From NCBI RefSeq assembly GCF_016461785.1, contig NZ_JAEMUH010000007.1, positions 62,001-126,000 on the forward strand: 64,000 nt of DNA. Reading direction: 5' to 3'. Shown here piece after piece: positions 40,801-51,394 of the stretch. How positions within the stretch are numbered: position 1 is the first letter of the stretch; each line of letters begins with the position of its first letter. The notes below the pieces were generated by a model that was not told the DNA's origin, did no database searches, and saw only the letters and a list, made by a program, of their open reading frames with translations. The position numbers and the translations under genes are program-made. This DNA is from Marinomonas ostreistagni (GTDB lineage: Bacteria; Pseudomonadota; Gammaproteobacteria; Pseudomonadales; Marinomonadaceae).

Positions 40801-43800
40801 TCATTCTTTATCACTGTTCCATTGATAGTACCACTGCGGAACCTGATCTGCAGGCATGGGAGGGGAGATATAAAATCCTTGCCCTAAATGACAACCAAGG
40901 GATATCAGTCGAGCTTCATGCTCTGGCGTCTCCACCCCTTCTGCAATCACCTGTAAGGAAAAAGCATCTGCAAAACCTATTACACCTTTAATAATCGCAA
41001 AATCGCTAGAATCATCCAACATATCACGGACAAAGCCATGGTCAATTTTTAACATATCTACTGATAACTCTTTTAGATGGCTCAGTGTGGAATAGCCCGT
41101 TCCAAAGTCATCAAGCGACATTTTAATCCCCATTTCTTTACAGGCTTCAATCACACCAGAAACGGTCGCCAAGTCCTCAATAGCGCTGGTTTCTAGAATT
41201 TCTAACTCAAGCCCTCTGGTAACAGACGGTGGATACTGCTGAATAAGCGTCCTTAACTCAGGAATAAAATCAGGTTGCTGAAGCTGATAACCCGCAAGAT
41301 TCACACTGACACCTTGGTCGATTCCTTGATCTAACCAAGCCTGCATTTGATTTAAGGCCTCTTGTATTACCCAAAAACCTACTTTTAATTCAAGTGACTG
41401 ATTAGTCATTGCTGGTAGAAATGAAGCTGGTGGTAGTACCCCTTGCGTCGGATGCTGCCAACGAATCAGTGCCTCAAAACCAATTACATCTCGTGTTTGC
41501 ATATTGATTTTGGGTTGATAATACAAGCAAAACTGATTTTGATCGTAGGCATCTTGCAGCTCTTCGTAGAATCGATGTTGCTCTACGAGTATATCCTCTT
41601 GGCTTGAATCAAATGCCTTAAGTCGATTTCGCCCACTAATTTTGGCCTGATACATGGCTTGATCCGCCTGTCGTATAAGCTGATCCGCCTCAATCATACG
41701 CCTCTGAGGGTAGTAGGTTACTCCGATACTGGCGCTAATATGTAAAGTTACACCCGACACTTTAAATGGGTCGGAAAGAGCAACCAGAAGCCTCCTCAGC
41801 TTTTCCTCTACCTCACTAGTGTCATCTAGGATTGGAAGCAACAATACGAATTCGTCACCACCAAAACGAGAGACAATAGACTCATCACCTAATGTGGTAC
41901 GCATACGCTTTGCGACATTGACCAGGAGAAGATCCCCAGTCTCATGCCCAAATGTATCGTTTACTTCTTTAAAGCCATCCAGGTCCAAAAAAGACAGCGC
42001 AAACTTGGTTCCATATAAAGCAGAGTTATGGATCTTAATATCTAGTGAGTGCGTTAAATTTGTGCGATTCGGCAACCCCGTTAATGCATCAAAGTAGGCA
42101 ATGTGCTCAAGTTGCTCTTCATTTTTCTTTTGACGCGTGATATCTGAAAATAGTGAAATGTAGTGACTCACATCCCCCTCAGAATCATTCACAGACACAA
42201 CGGTTAAATTCTGCGCATAAATACTTCCATCCTTGCGTTTATTCCATATTTCCCCCTCCCAGAATCCAGCACTTAGAATCTGCTGCCACATTTCTTGGTA
42301 GAACTCTTTACTTTGGCGACCTGAGTTCAGTATTCGAGGGTTTTGACCCAGTATCTCATTACGCTTATAGCCAGTGATTCTCGAAAACGCAGCATTCACA
42401 TCCAAAATGCTACCGTTAGGGTTTGTTATAGCAATACCTTCCCGTGCGTTAGCAAACACACTAGCCCACAGCTCCAACTGCTCTTCATTTAGATGACGTT
42501 TAGTAATATCAGAATGCGCACCCACTAAAAGAGTCACCTCTCCCAGATCATTACGAAGCGCTTGTATGCGATCTTCTACCCAAATCCAATCTTCATCTCG
42601 CACTAGGCGATATGAAAACACCAATGTTCCTTGAAAGCCATTTGCGCGCCATTTACGGAATGTCGCCAAGGTATGCTCTAAATCTTCATAGTGAATAGCG
42701 TTTTGCCACCAGTTATGAGTTTTTCGTACGTCCTTAGCGTATTTATGATAGAGCTGAAAACAATTACTGCTGACATAGGTGATCTGATAATGCTCTGGGT
42801 CAAGAGAATAGATGACGGCAGGGCTACTGCTTAACAAGCGGTCTAATTGTTGATTGCTTTCACTTAGCATGGCTTGAGCAAGCTTTTCTTTTCGAACTAG
42901 CCGCGTGAGGTGTTGATTTTGTCTGTAGGTATGCCAAGAAAGATAAATAAGGGCAAGGACAACAACACAGGTTAATAAAAAGTAAAAGGCGTATTCCTTA
43001 AACAAATCAACCCAACTTAGTTGCTTATTCTCATATGGGGATAAGCTCAATTCAGTTAACACCTCCTCCACTGGCATATAACTTAAAGACGGAACAAATC
43101 CATATATTCCATATTTTTTAGAGCTTACTCCCCCTGCGGTCAGCGATAGAAGCGCGTTACTAATTGCTCGCGCGACTTCTGATGACACCTTAGCATTCGC
43201 CACAAACCCCCATTCCGGGTAAAGGCGAGTGGATACGACAAAAGGATATCCGGAAAGGCTCTGGGCGTTCAGCACCCTAACATCATTCATATTAAGTTGC
43301 TTTTGCTCAACAAGACGCTCAATGACTCCGGTACGAACAAAACCTACTTCTTGCTTGCCCTCTAATACAGCTTTAACCACTTGCTCCGGTGTTTCGTACA
43401 ACACTAGGTCTTGCCTTGCAGGATAAGAGTATCCTAATGATTTCAGCTCATATATTTGAGCAATATAGTTCTCTAGGTAGCTTGGAGATGTCGCCGCTAC
43501 AGAAGACTGAGAGATGTTTTCAAGTCCAACATTCTTTACTTCACGACGTGTAAAGATCACACCACCCAACAAGCTCGTTGAGGTGTCTTGATAGCCTCGC
43601 CTCAACGTAGCTAAATTCCCTCCTAATAACCCTGCACTTCTAAATTGAAGAAAGTGAACTGGGTCCAGAAGGGCAAAGTCAAATGCCCCTTGAGCAACAC
43701 TTTGATCCAAATGTTCAGCATCAGTAACGGTCAAGTCAAAATCGTAATGTTCAAGTTGTCCTGACATCTCTTCTAAGATGGATTTGTATAATAAGACGGT

Positions 43801-43908
43801 GGTTACGTCTGCATTGTAAGAGAGTATCGTTAGAGACAGTGTTTCTTTGCTAGCATAGGCACAAGATGACAGGCAAATACACACAACACCGAAAAACCGT
43901 AAAAACAT
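40801..43908 (-). CDS. Sensory GGDEF-EAL protein with PhnD-type and PAS domains
   Basis: A 1035-residue membrane sensor. Residues 1-19 are a signal peptide, about 20-290 a PhnD-like solute-binding domain (VAQGAFDFALLDPVHFLQF), about 310-330 a membrane helix, then two PAS domains (about 345-470 and 480-595, with NAREGIAITNPNGSILDVNAAFSRITGY), a GGDEF domain (SRFGGDEFVLLLP intact) and an EAL domain (FEALIRWQHP, LDDFGTGYSTLS). Both cyclic-di-GMP synthesis and breakdown motifs are retained. It should sense a small oxyanion-like ligand. Co-transcribed with the HD gene. Confidence 0.93.
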   Translation of the reverse strand: MFLRFFGVVCICLSSCAYASKETLSLTILSYNADVTTVLLYKSILEEMSGQLEHYDFDLTVTDAEHLDQSVAQGAFDFALLDPVHFLQFRSAGLLGGNLATLRRGYQDTSTSLLGGVIFTRREVKNVGLENISQSSVAATSPSYLENYIAQIYELKSLGYSYPARQDLVLYETPEQVVKAVLEGKQEVGFVRTGVIERLVEQKQLNMNDVRVLNAQSLSGYPFVVSTRLYPEWGFVANAKVSSEVARAISNALLSLTAGGVSSKKYGIYGFVPSLSYMPVEEVLTELSLSPYENKQLSWVDLFKEYAFYFLLTCVVVLALIYLSWHTYRQNQHLTRLVRKEKLAQAMLSESNQQLDRLLSSSPAVIYSLDPEHYQITYVSSNCFQLYHKYAKDVRKTHNWWQNAIHYEDLEHTLATFRKWRANGFQGTLVFSYRLVRDEDWIWVEDRIQALRNDLGEVTLLVGAHSDITKRHLNEEQLELWASVFANAREGIAITNPNGSILDVNAAFSRITGYKRNEILGQNPRILNSGRQSKEFYQEMWQQILSAGFWEGEIWNKRKDGSIYAQNLTVVSVNDSEGDVSHYISLFSDITRQKKNEEQLEHIAYFDALTGLPNRTNLTHSLDIKIHNSALYGTKFALSFLDLDGFKEVNDTFGHETGDLLLVNVAKRMRTTLGDESIVSRFGGDEFVLLLPILDDTSEVEEKLRRLLVALSDPFKVSGVTLHISASIGVTYYPQRRMIEADQLIRQADQAMYQAKISGRNRLKAFDSSQEDILVEQHRFYEELQDAYDQNQFCLYYQPKINMQTRDVIGFEALIRWQHPTQGVLPPASFLPAMTNQSLELKVGFWVIQEALNQMQAWLDQGIDQGVSVNLAGYQLQQPDFIPELRTLIQQYPPSVTRGLELEILETSAIEDLATVSGVIEACKEMGIKMSLDDFGTGYSTLSHLKELSVDMLKIDHGFVRDMLDDSSDFAIIKGVIGFADAFSLQVIAEGVETPEHEARLISLGCHLGQGFYISPPMPADQVPQWYYQWNSDKE

Positions 43909-44309
43909 TCCTTTATCACCTGAGAATCAATTCAAGCACGTCATACGCTCTATTTATAATTCGATAATTAACCATTCATCGTACTCGCCAGTGTTCCCTA
44001 AGAAATACACAAACGCAAGCAATGGACTCACTGTCAACCATTATGCAATAGCCTTATAGATGACATTCATCAAGTATTAAAAAAATCTAATGCGGTATTT
44101 TCTTCTCTTATAATCTTTATCCAAGCTTCCTTGCTTGGAACTTAATTGTTGATACTTAAGAAAATTTAGAGAACCATGACCACAAAAACTTAAAACATTA
44201 GTATATAAGGCTGTTTTCAAATAAATGCCTTGTTATATTCACATATCAATCTTAAGCTTAGTTCTGCGATGAGCAATTTGTGTTCTTAAGAGCGAATGGA
44301 GTCTATTGA
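43909..44309. other. Divergent intergenic region between two GGDEF-EAL genes
   Basis: A 401-base AT-rich region containing promoters for the two divergent cyclic-di-GMP genes. No ORF with a ribosome site, no clear palindrome and no recognised RNA motif are seen. GGAG lies eight bases before the ATG of the downstream gene. Confidence 0.5.
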
Positions 44310-46520
44310 ATGCTCAAAATGCGAATGTACAAAAGTCGCCCGGCCCTCATATCTGTGAGCATTTTCGCTATCATTTTTTGTATCTGCTTATTTTTTATTG
44401 ATTTATCTAATACCAATTTCAAACAAAACCAACGCTTATTGCTCAGTGGCATTGCTCGTTCACAAGCAACTGAAATTGAGAGAAGCTTAAATTTATCACT
44501 TACTTCAACACAAATTTTAGCCCATCAGATAAGCATTGATTTTGATAAAGTTGATCACTTCGAAAGCTATGCCAAAACAATCATGCAGTCTTTTGACGTT
44601 ATTGATAGCATTCAATTGGCGCCAAACGGAATCATTCAGTACATTTATCCGCTTGAAGGTAACCAAGCAGCTTTAGGCCTTGATGTTATTAATCATGCTG
44701 ACTTTGGAGAAGCTGCTCAACTTGCGATAAAAGAGCGTCGAACCATTGTCATTGGTCCTGTAAAACTGGTTCAAGGCAACATAGCGGTTATAAGTCGTAC
44801 ACCAATATTCCTTTCTAAACAGGGTCAAGCCGACCGTTTTTGGGGTTTTGCTTCTGCGATCATCATTCTTTCGCCTTTGCTGGAAAAAACGGGCATTCAT
44901 CGACTAGAAGAAGAAGGCTATACACTCAAAGTAGAACGAAAGCATGCGGACTCAAATCAAATATTTGAATTTTATCAATCCGATTCCGCTCTTGATCCTA
45001 GTGCAACCGTCGAAGCAGACATTACTATCCCCAATGGTAGTTGGACACTCTCTTTATCTCACAACATCAGTAGCAACCTTCGATCAAGAACGACAAATAT
45101 GGTGTTAGTTTCCCTACTTTTGTCCATTCTATGTGCTTTGGGTTTATATAACGTTCTTATAAGGCCTGTTCGCTTAGAAGAGGAAGTAGAGAAGAAAACC
45201 ATTGAGCTTAAAGAGCTTGCTTTTAAAGACCCATTAACAGGGCTGCCGAATAGACGCTTTCTTAATGACCATTTCACGGGGGTCATAGAGACTATATTGC
45301 AACAAGATGGCTTTGGAGCATTTATTTATTTTGACTTAGATAACTTTAAGTCCATCAATGATTCGATTGGCCATGATGTTGGTGATCAGGTTCTGATTGA
45401 GGTCGCTAAAAGATTATCAAGCAGAAAAGATGCTGAGGATATTGTGATGCGTCTAGGTGGAGATGAGTTCGCAATAATTGTTCCTCATGCACCTTCTTTG
45501 GAGAGCCTGCAAGAAAAAGCTAAGAATATTCTTCATATTACTCAGCAGCCCATTCATATTGAACACCGAGAATTCAGACAAAGCACTTCCCTAGGCATCA
45601 CTCTAATTCCAAACCATGGTACACAGGTATACGAATTGATGCAGTTTGCCGACGTTGCTCTTTATGAGGCTAAACGACGCGGCAAAAACCAGTTCGTATT
45701 TTTTGATGACTCTATGCGCCAGCATTCATTAGATATGCACAACGAAGAGTTAGCCTTAGCCAAAGCACTTGAAGATGACCAGCTCGTATTGCACTTCCAA
45801 CCACAGTTTGATTTAACATTAAACAAAGTTGTTGGCGCTGAAGCACTTGTGAGATGGCAACACCCCGAGAAAGGGTTGGTTTTCCCTGATAATTTTATCC
45901 CTCTCGCGGAACAGTCCGGACAAATTTTAGCGCTAGGTAACTGCGTTATACGTAAAAGCTTTGAATACCTTGCCCACCGAGAGTCCATTGGACTTTACCC
46001 TATTTTATTGCACATCAACTTATCATCATTACAGCTTAGCGATTCGAATCTCGTGCCTTTTGTGGAAAGCATGATAAAAACTTATCAGATACCGGGACAT
46101 TATATTGGCTTTGAGATCACAGAAACCACCTTGCTTACCGATATTGAGCAAGCAAAGAAAACGCTGGAACACCTGAAGTCTCTTGGCATTTGTATTGCCA
46201 TCGATGACTTTGGAACTGGCTTTTCATCATTAGGACAGTTGAAAAATTTACCTGTTGATTTGTTAAAAATCGATCGCAGTTTTGTTTGGGACTTAGAACA
46301 TGATAAAGACGATCGAATGATGGTAGAGGCCATCGTTGCAATGGCCCATAAGCTTGATATTTTGGTCATAGCAGAAGGTATAGAAAGCAAGAGCCAACTC
46401 AACATGCTTCGTGCATTTCACTGCGATTTAGGTCAGGGCTACCTCATTAGCCGCCCCATTCCAGAGGCTGAGTTTGATGAATTCTCTGACTCTGTTAGTG
46501 TAGACGAAATAACCTCTTAG
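44310..46520 (+). CDS. Membrane-anchored GGDEF-EAL protein
   Basis: A 736-residue protein with a signal-anchor helix (about 12-33), a periplasmic sensor of the CHASE/dCache kind (about 35-262, with IIVIGPVKLVQGNIAVISRTPIFL), a second membrane helix (about 263-283), a GGDEF domain (RLGGDEFAIIVP) and an EAL domain (GAEALVRWQHPEKG, IDDFGTGFSSLGQL, and a C-terminal GLGQGYLISRP-type end). Both catalytic motifs look intact. It is divergent from the other GGDEF-EAL gene. Confidence 0.93.
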   Translation: MLKMRMYKSRPALISVSIFAIIFCICLFFIDLSNTNFKQNQRLLLSGIARSQATEIERSLNLSLTSTQILAHQISIDFDKVDHFESYAKTIMQSFDVIDSIQLAPNGIIQYIYPLEGNQAALGLDVINHADFGEAAQLAIKERRTIVIGPVKLVQGNIAVISRTPIFLSKQGQADRFWGFASAIIILSPLLEKTGIHRLEEEGYTLKVERKHADSNQIFEFYQSDSALDPSATVEADITIPNGSWTLSLSHNISSNLRSRTTNMVLVSLLLSILCALGLYNVLIRPVRLEEEVEKKTIELKELAFKDPLTGLPNRRFLNDHFTGVIETILQQDGFGAFIYFDLDNFKSINDSIGHDVGDQVLIEVAKRLSSRKDAEDIVMRLGGDEFAIIVPHAPSLESLQEKAKNILHITQQPIHIEHREFRQSTSLGITLIPNHGTQVYELMQFADVALYEAKRRGKNQFVFFDDSMRQHSLDMHNEELALAKALEDDQLVLHFQPQFDLTLNKVVGAEALVRWQHPEKGLVFPDNFIPLAEQSGQILALGNCVIRKSFEYLAHRESIGLYPILLHINLSSLQLSDSNLVPFVESMIKTYQIPGHYIGFEITETTLLTDIEQAKKTLEHLKSLGICIAIDDFGTGFSSLGQLKNLPVDLLKIDRSFVWDLEHDKDDRMMVEAIVAMAHKLDILVIAEGIESKSQLNMLRAFHCDLGQGYLISRPIPEAEFDEFSDSVSVDEITS

Positions 46521-46531
46521 AAAGGCATAAA

Positions 46532-46555
46532 AAAAGCCAGCTTATGCTGGCTTTT
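46532..46555. terminator. Bidirectional terminator between the GGDEF-EAL gene and ask
   Basis: AAAAGCCAGC-TTAT-GCTGGCTTTT, flanked by A and T runs, between convergent genes. Confidence 0.85.
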
Positions 46556-46573
46556 ATGTGAGTCACAACTCTC

Positions 46574-48016
46574 TTATGATGCTAAACAGATCGCTCTTCC
46601 ATGATTATGTGATTCAACCAATTCTTTATGTAGGCTACGTATAGCGACTTCATAATCTTCTTCATCTACAACAAACTGCATATCAACCTGACGCATTGAC
46701 TGGTGCATCGCAATGACGTTGATATTCTGTTCTGAGATCGCTTTTACGGCACTAGCCAACATACCAGTTGTCTTCATGTCAGAACCTATCGCAGAAACAA
46801 TCGCAACCTTGCGTTGTGTAATTTCCGCTTCAGGAAACTCTTCACCCAACACGCGAATCACCCGTTTTAGGGTTTTCAAGTTTGCAGCAAGGTAATGGGT
46901 GATGCTGTTGGCATTGATATCCTTAGCGATAATGTGAGCACCCAATTGATTTAGGACCTTCAATACACCCATATCAAATGAGTCAATTTCACCCGCCATT
47001 TCTTGGTCAAACAACTCGACTGCATACACACCACGACTACCAGCGATGATTTCAACACATGGCGCATCGGATACATAATCACCAGTAATGAGCGTGCCGC
47101 TGTGTTCAGGCTCGAAGGTATTCTTCACACGCAACGCAATACGACTTTGACGAAGGCCTTTAGCTGCCTTAGGATGAATTGCTTCCATACCTAAATTCGC
47201 AAGTTGGTCAGCAACGTCGTAGTTGGTACGACCAATTGGTACGGCCTTATCTTCACCAACCAAACGAGGATCGGCGCTACTTAGGTGGAACTCTTTATGA
47301 ATAATCGCTTCACGCGCTTGAGTAAGCACAGCGATTCTACTAAATGTCATTTCAGAGTAGCCACGATCAAAGGTTGTCATCAGACCAGTTTCACTGTGAG
47401 CGTATCCTGTTGCAATAGGCAGCTGTGTCGCAAGGTCAATGTCTTTGAAGGATTCAACAATACGCTCATCTAATGACATATGAGTGCTGGAATTCCAGCC
47501 AGTTAAATCAACAAATACAGCATTTACACCATCACGTTTAAGCAAGCTAGCCATATTCCATGCGCTGTGAGCTTCACCTAAACTTGCCAACATTTCTCGT
47601 ACCGTCGCTAAATGCTCACCAATCGCAAAATGTCCATGTGAACACAAGCGGCTTAGATCTTCTAAAGCTTCTTGAGCTTGATCAAGGCGAGCACCTAAGA
47701 AAGTATTTGCTTCATCAAGAAGCTCGCTCTCTCCAAACAGGTCACGGTTGATATCCAACATTGTTTTACGCACTTCATCAAACGCTTCACGCCAACCGCT
47801 TTGATTTCGATCTTTCGCGAAATGCGCGTAAATACCAGCATCACCGGTTTTCTTATGTTCTAGCAGTTTATCGGTAATACCACCGTATGCAGATACAACA
47901 AAAATACGCTGATACAGGTCTTCTGTGCCTGCTGGTTTGAAAATTATATTATCTCGTACCGAACGGTAGTCACTCATGGACGTGCCGCCGATTTTATCAA
48001 CTGTATGTAGTCCCAT
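46574..48016 (-). CDS. ask: Aspartate kinase specialised for ectoine synthesis (Ask_Ect)
   Basis: A 480-residue aspartokinase, phosphorylating aspartate to supply aspartate semialdehyde. The N-terminal kinase domain begins with VDKIGGTSMSDY and contains FVVSAYGGITDKLLEHK and TTFDRGYSEMTFSRIA, and tandem ACT domains form the C-terminus. It is the last gene of the ectABCD cluster, typical of the ectoine-linked, feedback-relaxed aspartokinases. The ATG at 48016 with GGAAAG upstream is used. Confidence 0.93.
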   Translation of the reverse strand: MGLHTVDKIGGTSMSDYRSVRDNIIFKPAGTEDLYQRIFVVSAYGGITDKLLEHKKTGDAGIYAHFAKDRNQSGWREAFDEVRKTMLDINRDLFGESELLDEANTFLGARLDQAQEALEDLSRLCSHGHFAIGEHLATVREMLASLGEAHSAWNMASLLKRDGVNAVFVDLTGWNSSTHMSLDERIVESFKDIDLATQLPIATGYAHSETGLMTTFDRGYSEMTFSRIAVLTQAREAIIHKEFHLSSADPRLVGEDKAVPIGRTNYDVADQLANLGMEAIHPKAAKGLRQSRIALRVKNTFEPEHSGTLITGDYVSDAPCVEIIAGSRGVYAVELFDQEMAGEIDSFDMGVLKVLNQLGAHIIAKDINANSITHYLAANLKTLKRVIRVLGEEFPEAEITQRKVAIVSAIGSDMKTTGMLASAVKAISEQNINVIAMHQSMRQVDMQFVVDEEDYEVAIRSLHKELVESHNHGRAICLAS

Positions 48017-48124
48017 TTTCTTTCCGAATTTCTTGTAGGGGTAAGGGAACCTCAACCTATTTGTGAGCGCCGCGCGTAGTGTGTCATAAGGAAGCTCAAA
48101 TATTAAGCATGAATTACATAAATC

Positions 48125-49054
48125 TTAATTAAATATGACACTTTTCAAGGGTTTTATACTATCTCTCGTACCTATATATTCAGGGCGAGCGGGCACTTTC
48201 GCAAAAGGGTTAGTGACTTGGTTACTCACTGCATTGAACACAAAGAATAAATTGGATCGTGGATTCGGTGTAATGTTACCGTTAGAGCCATGCATAGTGT
48301 TGCAATCAAACAGCGTAATACGCCCGAGTGGGCCTATTGCGGTTTCAATACCGCCTTCCCTTACCATCTGAATTAATGACTGTTCATCAGGAACCCCAAA
48401 CTCTTGTTTTTTTAGGGAATGTAAGTGGTGATTTTTTGGTGTTTCACCAACACATGAAATAAAGCTCTTATGTGACCCTGGAATCAACATCAGAGGCCCA
48501 TTTTGAGCTTCGTTTTTAGTCAACGCAATAGACATACTAAGCGCTCGCATCCTAGGCATACCATCTTCTGTATGCCATGTTTCAAAGTCCGAGTGCCAGA
48601 AGAATTCTTTGCCACTGAATCCAGGCTTGTAATTTAAACGACTTTGATGAATGTAGACTTTGTCCCCCAAGAGATATTCTGCAATGGCCACAAGACGTGG
48701 ATCTTCAGCAAGTTTTGCAAAAACATCACTTAATGTATGCAATGAAAAAACAGATCGCACTGCGCCACTGTTTTGCTCAGTAATACTTTCTTCTCGATTC
48801 TTAATAGATGGATCTTCCCGCATTCGCTGCATTTCTTCGATCATCAGTGCAAGCTCTTGCTGCGTAAAGAGATCATCTAAAAATAAGAACCCTTTGCGTT
48901 CATACTCTGCAATTTGCGCCGCGGTCAGCGGCGCATTGTCGGATGCTTTAGAGTAAACTACAGGATCTTGGCGAGGTATTCTGACAGGCTTCGAATATAT
49001 GCGTGAAGGATAACAATCTTCAGTACCATATTTTAAAGTCTGTAACTCAGCCAT
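48125..49054 (-). CDS. ectD: Ectoine hydroxylase
   Basis: A 309-residue Fe(II)/2-oxoglutarate dioxygenase that converts ectoine to 5-hydroxyectoine. Fe ligands are in FFWHSDFETWHTEDGMPRMRAL (H-x-D) and in NTMHGSNGN (distal His); the signature stretch around the HSD motif is as in EctD. It lies 25 bases after ectC and before the aspartokinase gene in the same operon. Confidence 0.95.
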   Translation of the reverse strand: MAELQTLKYGTEDCYPSRIYSKPVRIPRQDPVVYSKASDNAPLTAAQIAEYERKGFLFLDDLFTQQELALMIEEMQRMREDPSIKNREESITEQNSGAVRSVFSLHTLSDVFAKLAEDPRLVAIAEYLLGDKVYIHQSRLNYKPGFSGKEFFWHSDFETWHTEDGMPRMRALSMSIALTKNEAQNGPLMLIPGSHKSFISCVGETPKNHHLHSLKKQEFGVPDEQSLIQMVREGGIETAIGPLGRITLFDCNTMHGSNGNITPNPRSNLFFVFNAVSNQVTNPFAKVPARPEYIGTRDSIKPLKSVIFN

Positions 49055-49079
49055 AATCTTATATCTCCCTCTGTTGCAA

Positions 49080-49469
49080 TTAATCGACTAGTTCGTAAGC
49101 ACCTTCTTTATTGTGCACTTCTTGACCGGTAACAGGTGGATTGAAAACACAAGCCAGCTTTAGTTCTTTAAATGCACGCAATGTGTGTCGATCATGTTCG
49201 TTTAGGTTGTACAAAGTACCAGGCTTAATTGGGTATACTTTGCCATCTTCTCGGCTCTCAATCTCACCCTCACCTTCTATACAAAACACGGATTCAAAGT
49301 GGTTCTGGTAATGAAATTGGCATTCCTCACCAGCAAAAATAGTCGTGATATGGAACGAGTAGCCCATATTGTCGCCTTTCAACAACATACGAACGCTTTG
49401 CCATTTTCCATCTGGTGATACAACTTTACGTTCCGTTTGTTCGCATTCGTGTAAATCTCTTACAATCAT
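49080..49469 (-). CDS. ectC: Ectoine synthase
   Basis: A 129-residue cupin enzyme closing N-acetyl-diaminobutyrate to ectoine. Visible are MIVRDLHECEQTERKV, the metal-site strand GEGEIE in the barrel (ESVFCIEGEGEIE), GTLYNLNEHDRHTLRA and ACVFNPPVTGQEVH. Length as in the family. Located 66 bases after ectB. Confidence 0.95.
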   Translation of the reverse strand: MIVRDLHECEQTERKVVSPDGKWQSVRMLLKGDNMGYSFHITTIFAGEECQFHYQNHFESVFCIEGEGEIESREDGKVYPIKPGTLYNLNEHDRHTLRAFKELKLACVFNPPVTGQEVHNKEGAYELVD

Positions 49470-49535
49470 GTGGAATTCCTATTCAATTATACGTGTAAAA
49501 AGGGCGCGCTTGCGCCCAACAAATAGTAGGGTTGC

Positions 49536-50846
49536 TTAAACAGCAATATCGTAGTTTTCGTCGAAGTAGCTTTTCTCTTCAGGCATTTCATCAGTCTTAG
49601 CGCACACTTCACGAATGGACTGCTCAACAATGTCTAAACCATGTTTAAGCTGTTCATCTGTAATAGTAAGTGGACATAAGAATTTAACTACCTGGTCATC
49701 AGCACCTGATGTCTCAATGATCAAATTCTGTTTAAAACATGCCTTGGTAATTTTGCTTGCCAACTCACCGCTGACACAGTTAATACCACGCATCATACCT
49801 CGGCCGCGCACAGTAAAGTTGCCCTCACCTAATTCATTAACAATGGCTTGTAAGCGATCTTCAATATATTGACCTTTGCGACGAACTTCTTTAGCGAAAA
49901 CATCGTCTTTCCAGAAAGTTTCAATAGCCGCTTTCGCTGTAACAAATGCCAAGTTATTACCACGGAAAGTACCGTTATGCTCACCAGGTTTCCACTGGTC
50001 AAGTTCAGGTTTGAACAGAACAATAGCGAAAGGCAAACCGTAGCCAGAAATGGACTTAGAAAGCGTTACGATATCTGGTTTAATGCCAGCTGGTTCAAAG
50101 CTAAAGAAAGTACCAGTTCGGCCACAACCTGCTTGAATATCGTCGACAATTAAAAGTACGCCGTGCTTTTTACAAACCGCATCAAGATTTTTCAACCAAT
50201 CAAGGCTTGCTGCATTGATACCACCTTCACCTTGAACCGTTTCGACTAACACGGCGGCTGGGTGATCAATACCGCTTGAAGAATCAGACAGCACTTTATC
50301 CAAGTATTCAGTTGTCTCAATACCATCACCAAGGTAACCGTCATATGGTACTCGGCTCACTCCACCCAATGATGTTCCAGCCACACCTCGATGATGTGAG
50401 TTACCCGTTGCTGACAGGGCACCTAAGCTACAGCCATGAAAACCATTGGTAAATGTAATGATGTTCTCACGACCGGTTACATTACGGGCCAATTTCATAG
50501 CCGCTTCAATGGCATTAGTACCTGTTGGGCCGGTGAACTGCATAACATATTCAAGATCTCGTGGATCAAGAATGTGATCTTTAAAAGCTTCCAAAAACTC
50601 ACCTTTAGCCTTGGTATGAAGGTCAAGACCATGAGTGATGCCATCTTCCATGATGTATTCAACAAGCTTTTTCTTTAAGATCGGATTGTTATGGCCGTAA
50701 TTTAATGTTCCTGCGCCCGCTAGGAAATCCAAATACTGATTGCCCTCTTCGTCGAAAAGATAGCTTCCTTGCGCCTTGTTAAAAATGCGTGGAAATGAAC
50801 GCGCATAGGACTGTACTTCAGATTCAATTTCTTCAAAAATTTTCAT
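49536..50846 (-). CDS. ectB: Diaminobutyrate-2-oxoglutarate transaminase
   Basis: A 436-residue class III PLP aminotransferase that makes L-2,4-diaminobutyrate from aspartate semialdehyde. PLP residues: [39 protein letters not shown], and [10 protein letters not shown] with the PLP-binding Lys. The ATG at 50846 is preceded by GAGGAA. Second gene of the operon. Confidence 0.95.
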   Translation of the reverse strand: MKIFEEIESEVQSYARSFPRIFNKAQGSYLFDEEGNQYLDFLAGAGTLNYGHNNPILKKKLVEYIMEDGITHGLDLHTKAKGEFLEAFKDHILDPRDLEYVMQFTGPTGTNAIEAAMKLARNVTGRENIITFTNGFHGCSLGALSATGNSHHRGVAGTSLGGVSRVPYDGYLGDGIETTEYLDKVLSDSSSGIDHPAAVLVETVQGEGGINAASLDWLKNLDAVCKKHGVLLIVDDIQAGCGRTGTFFSFEPAGIKPDIVTLSKSISGYGLPFAIVLFKPELDQWKPGEHNGTFRGNNLAFVTAKAAIETFWKDDVFAKEVRRKGQYIEDRLQAIVNELGEGNFTVRGRGMMRGINCVSGELASKITKACFKQNLIIETSGADDQVVKFLCPLTITDEQLKHGLDIVEQSIREVCAKTDEMPEEKSYFDENYDIAV

Positions 50847-50905
50847 TATTAATTCCTCTTATCTTTATAAATAAATTCGTTATATCTTGGCGGTCTGATG
50901 ACGAC

Positions 50906-51394
50906 TTAGAATGGACCAATTTTGACCAAGTGTTCTGTTTTGTGTCGACCTTGAAAATGGGCGTCTTCTTCAAAGTGAGTAGAAGATTCAAAAGGGGTAT
51001 CAAGCGTCTTGGATAGACTACGGAAAAGCCCCCAAGATGCCTCATTGTCAGGAGTGATCGTGGTTTCTATATACTGAACATTTGACAGTGAAGGTCGCTT
51101 TAGTAGCTCCAGCACCATCTTTTTAGAAAGGCCTTGGCCTCTCGCTTTTTCATCAACCGCGACCTGCCACACAAACAATACATCCGTGCGATCAGGAATA
51201 AGGTAGCCAGATACAAAGCCAACCAACTCGCCATTCATTTCAGCTGCAATGCCCGTTTCGGCAAAATGACTACACTGCAACAAATTACAGTAAGCCGAGT
51301 TTTGGTCCAGAGGTGAACATCGCTTAACCAAATCAAAAAGGGCTACGCCATCTTCAGTTACTGGCTTACGAAGCTTAATGTTACTTTCAACCAT
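50906..51394 (-). CDS. ectA: Diaminobutyrate acetyltransferase
   Basis: A 162-residue GNAT enzyme acetylating diaminobutyrate. It has FVSGYLIPDRTDVLFVWQVAVDEKARGQGLSKKMVLELL, in which R-G-Q-G-L is the acetyl-CoA loop. First gene of the ectABCD-ask operon; the AT-rich upstream region is shared with the divergent NSS transporter gene. Confidence 0.95.
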   Translation of the reverse strand: MVESNIKLRKPVTEDGVALFDLVKRCSPLDQNSAYCNLLQCSHFAETGIAAEMNGELVGFVSGYLIPDRTDVLFVWQVAVDEKARGQGLSKKMVLELLKRPSLSNVQYIETTITPDNEASWGLFRSLSKTLDTPFESSTHFEEDAHFQGRHKTEHLVKIGPF

